Below, in pieces: positions 58,562 to 64,000 of a DNA stretch of 64,000 nucleotides. The stretch is from Ailanthus altissimus (lineage: Eukaryota; Streptophyta; Magnoliopsida; Sapindales; Simaroubaceae). Position 1 is the first letter of the stretch. The number at the start of each line of letters is the position of its first letter. A program made the position numbers and the translations under genes. The stretch lies in NCBI GenBank assembly GCA_946807835.1, contig OX327683.1:18295001-18359000 (forward strand), in the 5' to 3' direction. The notes under the pieces are model-generated. The model did no database searches. It was not told the origin of the DNA and worked only from the letters and a program-made list of their open reading frames with translations.

Positions 58562-59024
58562 ATGAATTCTACTCAGTCTTCCGAGTCTCTCTCCACTCTC
58601 AGTGGTCACCGTTGTTATTGTTTCAGCTGCTGCAGTGGTAGTAATGTATCGTTTCATCATTGTTCGATATTGCTGCAACAGAAGACAAATCCTCGTTACT
58701 GATCAAGAAATGCCGCAAAACTCTGTTGCTGATTTTCAAGACTTTCCAAGCAACTTGGAAAGTTCAATCACTGAGCTTATCCCGACATACAATTTCTCTA
58801 AGGATCTTGGCTTGGTATCAAAATCTGAAGACGTAACTTGTGCAATATGTTTATGCGAGCTCGAAGATGGAGAGGCCATTAGAGTTTTGCCCGAATGCCT
58901 GCACTCATTTCATGTTCCTTGTGTTGATACGTGGCTATACTCTCATTCCAATTGCCCGCTTTGCCGGATCGACCCTCCGGTTCATCACATGGTTGCCGGC
59001 TTCCAGACAACCATGAGCCGGTGA
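58562..59024 (+). pseudogene. ATL-family RING-H2 paralogue with a broken N-terminus
   Basis: The second copy has a complete RING-H2: '[20 protein letters not shown]' then '[20 protein letters not shown]', with all eight ligands, and '[11 protein letters not shown]' before it. The main frame, however, has no ATG ahead of the membrane segment. Its upstream stop is at 58563-58565, and the first in-frame ATG (58644) lies inside the hydrophobic stretch. An ATG at 58562 in another frame begins '[13 protein letters not shown]'. Losing one base near 58601 would join it to '[18 protein letters not shown]', which parallels the first gene. So either a one-base frameshift broke it, there is a sequence error, or a shortened protein starts at 58644. 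The C-terminus also stops soon after the RING. Confidence 0.78.
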
Positions 59025-59805
59025 GCGATTGTTATTGTTATTATTATTATTTTTGATATTTGTTGTCTCATCAAGGTCTGTATATAGTCTCGGATCAAAG
59101 TTTATTTTAAAGAAGGAATAGAGTAGACTATTCTTTGGCATGAATGTATTTTTTTTTTTAAAATTCTGCAGTATTAATTGTAGCGTTGCTTTTGTCTCGG
59201 TGTATAGAAAGTCCATTGTGTGGCCTGCTGTTTCTTCTCTGATCAATCAACACATATGAAAATATGAGGAGGCATTTTTTAAGATCGTTCATTCTGTGGT
59301 TGAGACATAAATTCACAAAGACAGACCCACACTTTAACTATCGCACTAAACTTACTGTATCACACTCAACTTACTGAATCCCCTTAACTGTAATGAAATT
59401 TTAAGAACTTTAAAGAAAAATACTCTAAGATAGATTAGAAAACATTAAAAAAATAGAATTTTCTTCTGTTATCATTTACAGTGCGCATTCATTATTAATA
59501 CACTCTCGTAGTCTATAACTCCGCACGAAAATCACATTTTGCACAACATATATGTAATCAATCCGTCCTCATTTTATTCTCGGAGGATCTTTGACAAACA
59601 CAAAACTGATATCCAAAAATATAAAAAGCTTGATTAACCAATGATATATAGAAACATATTCATCTGCATTCACTTGCTAACAAATTATCACTAATACAAC
59701 AGAACATCCCCCTTGTGATCACATACATTAACAAAGTGCTAATGAATACAAATACTTAGATGTCTTATCTAATCCAATGCTTCCCATTCTTAAATTCACA
59801 GACGA
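59025..59805. other. Intergenic region with a TTA microsatellite
   Basis: (TTA)n-like run at 59031-59054 just after the RING-H2 stop. No gene recognised between here and the TBP pseudogene. Confidence 0.5.
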
Positions 59806-60190
59806 TCATACATACTCGAGTTGATTTCTCTTATAATTTCTGGTCTTTTTTTCAAGCTTGAACTGCTTGAGCACAGTCTGTATGTTCTCAAAGGCATTAT
59901 ATATCTGCTCTTTAACCTTGGCTCGAGTAATCACAACTTCCCCAGACAAGAAAATAAGCAGATAACCTTTGGTTGCTTCATTCGATAAATCAACCTCTGA
60001 AAAATTTTTGGTTCATAAGTTGAAAATGCAAAGTGCCATGCCGTAAACCGTTCAAGTCTGATGGAGAACTACACATCACATGATCCAACGATGTTCTGAA
60101 TCTTGATGTCTTTGAACTGGGCTTTGAACCCTCTATTGCACGATTCTTGCATACTTTCTCGCTGCTAATTTTGCTTCGGCTTTTTTATTC
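59806..60190 (-). pseudogene. TATA-binding protein (TBP) pseudogene, C-terminal part
   Basis: TBP binds the TATA box to start RNA polymerase assembly. Minus-strand text in three frames follows the second half of the TBP core in order: 'EAKLAARKYARIVQ', then (shifted) 'GFKAQFKDIKIQNIVGSCDV', a TAG, 'FSIRLERF', '[20 protein letters not shown]', then (shifted) '[20 protein letters not shown]' and '[15 protein letters not shown]'. At least one stop and two frameshifts are present. The N-terminal half of the core is missing. About 115 codons run without an intron-sized gap, which suggests a processed copy, but plant TBP exon borders were not checked. Confidence 0.85.
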
Positions 60191-60428
60191 TCATTATGAT
60201 GGCAGAGAAATAAGTTGATTTAGAGAGAAGAAAAAATATTGCATTATTTATTTTTATTTTTATTAATTAATGTTTAAGTATTTATATAATATAATAAATT
60301 AAAATAAAAAATGTGAAAAATAAATTTAATAATTATAAATTAAAATAGAAATAAATAAACTTAATAGAAATAAATTATAATAATAATAAAAAAAGATAAA
60401 CTTACAAAGAAAAATAGAGCTAATAAGT
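60191..60428. other. AT-rich spacer
   Basis: No feature recognised. It ends at the Tat-type LTR. Confidence 0.5.
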
Positions 60429-61794
60429 TGTTCACAAATAAAAATTGAAGAGATTTGGGGTTTGTGTATATTCAGTGTCTTGCTAGACGAATACTCACCC
60501 TGGCTTTGAGAGAAACCGAGATTAAGAGATTTATCAAGTAAGGCAAAGCCAAACTTGGCAGTCAAAAAATGAGGTTTGCAGCTGGGCTGTCAACGAGCAA
60601 AGTTTATTGCTAAACTTAGGCTGTGGTATAGCGAGTGAGCTGTAAAGCTTGAGTTTTTCGGAAGGACAGACAAAGCTTTAACAACAAGACTATAGATTTT
60701 CAACACACGAGTCCTAGGTTGAATAACAAAAATAAGAGAAAGATAAAAAGCTCAAAACTTGTGTATTATGTGTATGAATAGTTGGTGATACAAATAATAT
60801 GAAATCAAATCTATTTATAGGCTGCAAAATCTTATAAAAAACTTAATTTTACAAAAAAAAAAGAATTTTAATATAACACAACTTTTTATTATATACAAAT
60901 TTCTAAATAAGTTACAACATACAATTGGGCATGAAATCCTAAAATAGAAAAGTTCATTAGGCACTTTTTAGGCTGGTGTCAACGTTGCTCATTACAAGCC
61001 AATCGAAAGATGATTTTCATCAAGACTTGCAACCTAATAAAGCTTGCTATCTTCAAATCGCTCTGCTGCTAATGTAAGTTCTCAAAATTGCCTGAACCTC
61101 AAAATCACCCAAACCTTAAAAATTGCCCTAATTGTTCATCTGAGTTGCTCGGCTATATCTTGAATTTGCTCGGATGAAGTTGCAGCGTACTATTCTATCG
61201 GCTGTCGAGACTTCTGACCTTTAATCAACATGCCCATGACTTGTCTTCTGGTGATCACCCGACATCTCTTTAGTTTATCAAATATGACCCAACAAGCACT
61301 TGGTGGAAGCCAACTACAATCACCCTAATTGCTCACGTTGAAACTTTATAAATTCTTTGGCAAAATAATCGCCCTGGGTGCTTCAGGATCAATTATAAAA
61401 AACTGCCTACATCGCATAGGTGCTAATATTACCTTAAAAATCACTTGGTTGCTCTTATTACAGTTGATCTTTACTCTTATTAAATTGTGCACTTGATTTT
61501 CAAAGTCAATTTTACAATGGCCAATTTTAATTATGGCCAAGTTCAAGTTAACTAAAACCTTATGGATGATTTTTATCATAGCCAATCTAACTACATCTCT
61601 TAAAAAAGTGTCGACCACATAATCAAACAAAGCTGATTAACTTTCAAGGACCATTCTTATCAAGGCTGAATTATACACTTCTAGATATAGTTGAGTGATT
61701 ATGCATATATATGGCCAACTTCATGGCCGATTTTTGTGTGGAAAATTTTATTTACTCATGGCTGATTTTAACTCATTTGCTTCTTGTTAAGTAT
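60429..61794 (-). repeat. Tat-type LTR (second copy of the family at 33105-33646)
   Basis: The first 550 bases align with the Tat 5' LTR piece. Beyond 60981 the sequence is rich in repeated 'ttgctc' and 'ggccaattt/ggccgattt' words, as in long Tat U3 regions, and may still be LTR or may be internal sequence. No gag-pol text was found. X6 begins at 61795. A frame at 61346-61630 (minus) is unrecognised. Confidence 0.6.
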
Positions 61795-61845
61795 TAATTA
61801 TTCTAGAGTGTTTGCATGTGGGTGATGTGTTCATTATTATATAAT
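61795..61845 (-). repeat. Start of LTR-like element X6
   Basis: TAATTATTCTAGAGTGTTTG followed by CATGTGGGTGATGTG matches the left end of X3 (27717). After 51 bases it is interrupted by LTR Z1. Confidence 0.6.
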
Positions 61846-63201
61846 TGATAGGGGCATAAAAGCACTAGTATGATTTGTACCCAATTTTTGTATTTTGCTC
61901 CAAATTATGAATATTTGGCTATTTAGTTGTATTTTTGATTATAAATAGATGCATGATGAAAAATGAGATGTATAGGAACAAATAAGAGGTGAATCGGATG
62001 TAAAACAAAGAAGTTGCGCTCAAAATACAAGAGCGACTGAACCAGGGCTGGGCGTTGCAGCCCTCAGGTCAGTAGCTAGGCTTCGTGTCACCCACAAACC
62101 AGTGTCGTGGCACCCAGTGAGGTCCCCGTAGTCGCATTTCCAGGTCTTGGCTTTACGGCGCCAAGCCCCAAGCACCACAACACCTGTGCGATGTATAAAA
62201 TCTCCTCTCAATTCTCAAATTTTGATTTGGATTCGAAGGCCCTCACCCCTAGGGTTTCTCATATCTATAAAAGCATTGTTTTAAGAGCACAAATAGAGAT
62301 GGGAAGTAGGTAAAAACTTGGAGAAAGAACTCACAATATAAAATTAAATATCAATGCTAAAGATTGAAGAGCTAAGATCAAGAATTCAAGTTTTAAGTCA
62401 AAGAAGAGCGAGAAGCACATCAATGAGTCACTTTGATTAGTTTCTCTACTATTTCTTGATCATTATGCTCTTGTTCTTGTTGATCTTTATGAATTGGTTG
62501 GATACTTTTAGTTTTGTGATAGGCTAAATTGTTCATTTAGGGTTAGACTATGTAAACTTAGTATGGATTTAGATTTTGTTAATTTTTAGTTTATGAACTT
62601 AATACATATAATTGATTTATTCTATCTTGTGTTTAATGCTTTCATTATACCTGATCAATATTTTGAATGATTAAGGAACCATGATGAACTTGATGAATGG
62701 ATTCATATGTTTAGCATAGGATAGTTTGATGCATAATCATAGGGTAACAACTATGAGTTTCATCTAGGATATATCTAGGTGGTATGTATGGTATAATTTA
62801 GACTTGATCTTAATGAATTATATTCTGATTTGATTATCATAGACATATAGGTGATTGTTAGAATATATAATATAGTCATTCGATCATCAACAAAAGCTTG
62901 TGATGAGATTAGTATTTAAACTAACAATTGGTATTAAGAGATTAACTAAGTGGTTAATAAGTTCAATGAAATACTAGGGGACGAGTCAAAACCCTAGATT
63001 ATCTTTATTTGTGAATTCTACCATGTACTTTTGTTTAGTTTAATTGATAAAGTTATATTAGTTAATTATATTTTAGATTTTAATTTTTTGAATAAAAGTT
63101 AAGTAGGTACAGTTTTAGTACTTAATTTATAGAATTAGATCGTATAGTTCCTATGAGATCGATATATGAACTTTAAATCTTATATTATTTGATACGATAG
63201 T
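61846..63201. mobile_element. LTR Z1, interrupted by Z2 near its end
   Basis: It begins TGATAGGGGCATAAAAGC and is collinear with Z2. It is more distantly collinear with Y1 and Y2 (TGATAAGGGCA start, 'gtgtttaatgctttcattat' against 'gtttaatgcttcaatatat'). Compared with Y it stops about 50 bases short, at 'gatacgatagt', exactly where Z2 begins. It has a TATA-like 'tctataaaagc' near 62265 and a GC-rich patch at 62040-62190. Several short frames there are not gene-like. Confidence 0.7.
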
Positions 63202-64000
63202 TGATAGGGGCGTAAAAGTACTATTATTATTTGTACTCAACATTCGTATTTTACTCCAAATCATAACTATTTGGCTATTTAATTGTGATTTTTGATTATA
63301 AATAGATGCACGATGGAAAATGTGATACATAGGAATAAACGGGAGGCGAATCGAACATCAAACGAAGAAGTTACGCTCAAAATACGAAAGGGGCACCAGG
63401 CCAGCGACTGAGCGCCGCGGCGCTCGAGGCTGTGAACAGTGTCTATGAACAGTATTTTGCTGCAGTACTCGTAAACAGTATTTAGAACATAAAAACTTAT
63501 AAATAGAAAGCCAAAAACCCTAGGAAAGGGAGGAGAAAAAGAGAGAAAAGAGGCAAAAACTTAGAGAGAGAATTCATAACATAAATCAAAGATCAAAGCC
63601 AAAGATTGAAGAACCAAGATCAAGATTCAAGCTTCAAGTCAATATTGAGGGAAAAGCACATCAATAAGTCACTTTGATTAGTTTTTCTTCTCTTTCTTTA
63701 TCATTATGTTCTTGTTCTTGTTGATCTTCATGGATTGGTTTGATACTTTTGGTTTTGTGATGGGCTAAATTGTTATTCTAGGGTTAGACTATGTAAACCT
63801 AGTATGTAGTTGGATTTTATTGATTCTTAGTTTATGAACTTGATAAATTCAATTGATTCATTCTATCTTGTGTTTAATGCTTTCATTATACCTGATCAAT
63901 ATTTTGAATGATTGAGGAACCATGATGAACTCGACAGATGGATTCATGTATTTTGCCTAGAATAGTTTGATGCATGATCATAGGGTAACAACTATGAGTT
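63202..64000. mobile_element. LTR Z2, truncated by the window end
   Basis: It begins TGATAGGGGCGTAAAAG and follows Z1 throughout, but with a different GC-rich middle containing repeated 'gaacagt' words (63434-63485). Its right end lies outside the window. Confidence 0.7.

Noticed and set aside
58602..58604. GTG as the start codon of the second RING-H2 gene
   Set aside because: Not a normal plant start codon. The upstream ATG is out of frame, so the N-terminus is treated as broken.
58400..58678. Minus-strand 92-residue ORF
   Set aside because: It overlaps the RING-H2 gene start on the other strand and is Thr/Lys-rich low complexity; a shadow frame.
1..64000. CRISPR arrays, tRNA or rRNA genes, telomeric or centromeric satellites
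   Set aside because: Nothing of these kinds was recognised on either strand. A tRNA scan was not possible here, so a degenerate tRNA-like site could be missed.

Overview
The window is AT-rich nuclear DNA of a flowering plant, most likely a eudicot. It has genes with GT-AG introns, a cytosolic HSP70 ending in EEVD, an HSP20-like gene, a tandem pair of ATL-type RING-H2 genes, and many LTR retrotransposons of the plant-specific Athila and Tat (Ogre/Retand-like) lineages. The species cannot be named from the sequence. There are no operons, CRISPR arrays, rRNA genes or recognised tRNA genes.

Positions 1 to about 33.6 kb are a nested stack of retrotransposons, mostly read on the minus strand. The outermost is a Tat-lineage element with its 5' end at 33646. 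It carries gag, protease, RT, RNase H, a second RNase H and integrase, plus a plus-strand antisense ORF with a plant mobile domain. Into it went LTR-like elements of one family (here called X: X5, X3, X4) and a solo LTR of another family (Y2). X5 was split by a full-length Athila element (802-18587, TSD TATAT). That Athila was hit by X1 and X2 in its 3' LTR and by Y1 in its 3' internal region. It also holds a decayed copy of a host LOG (cytokinin-activating enzyme) gene.

Positions 33.6 to 41.6 kb are the gene island. A two-exon HSP70 (plus) has a clear heat shock element and TATA box. It faces, tail to tail, an HSP20/alpha-crystallin-like gene (minus) that has a probable 5'-UTR intron and a short upstream ORF.

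Positions 41.7 to 47.6 kb are a non-autonomous Tat-like element. It has two LTRs of about 0.8 kb, a decayed sense gag and an antisense coiled-coil ORF, but no pol. From 47.6 to 55.5 kb the DNA is very AT-rich and mostly featureless, with short tandem repeats, hairpin-rich patches and one unidentified coding-like island.

Positions 55.5 to 60.4 kb hold a LysM (LYM1/LYM3-type) gene fragment, two tandem RING-H2 genes (the second with a broken N-terminus) and a TATA-binding-protein pseudogene. From 60.4 kb to the end a second nest begins: a Tat-type LTR, the start of another X copy (X6), and two LTRs of family Z, one apparently inserted in the other. The intact genes are HSP70, the HSP20-like gene and the first RING-H2 gene. 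Everything else is repeats or relics.
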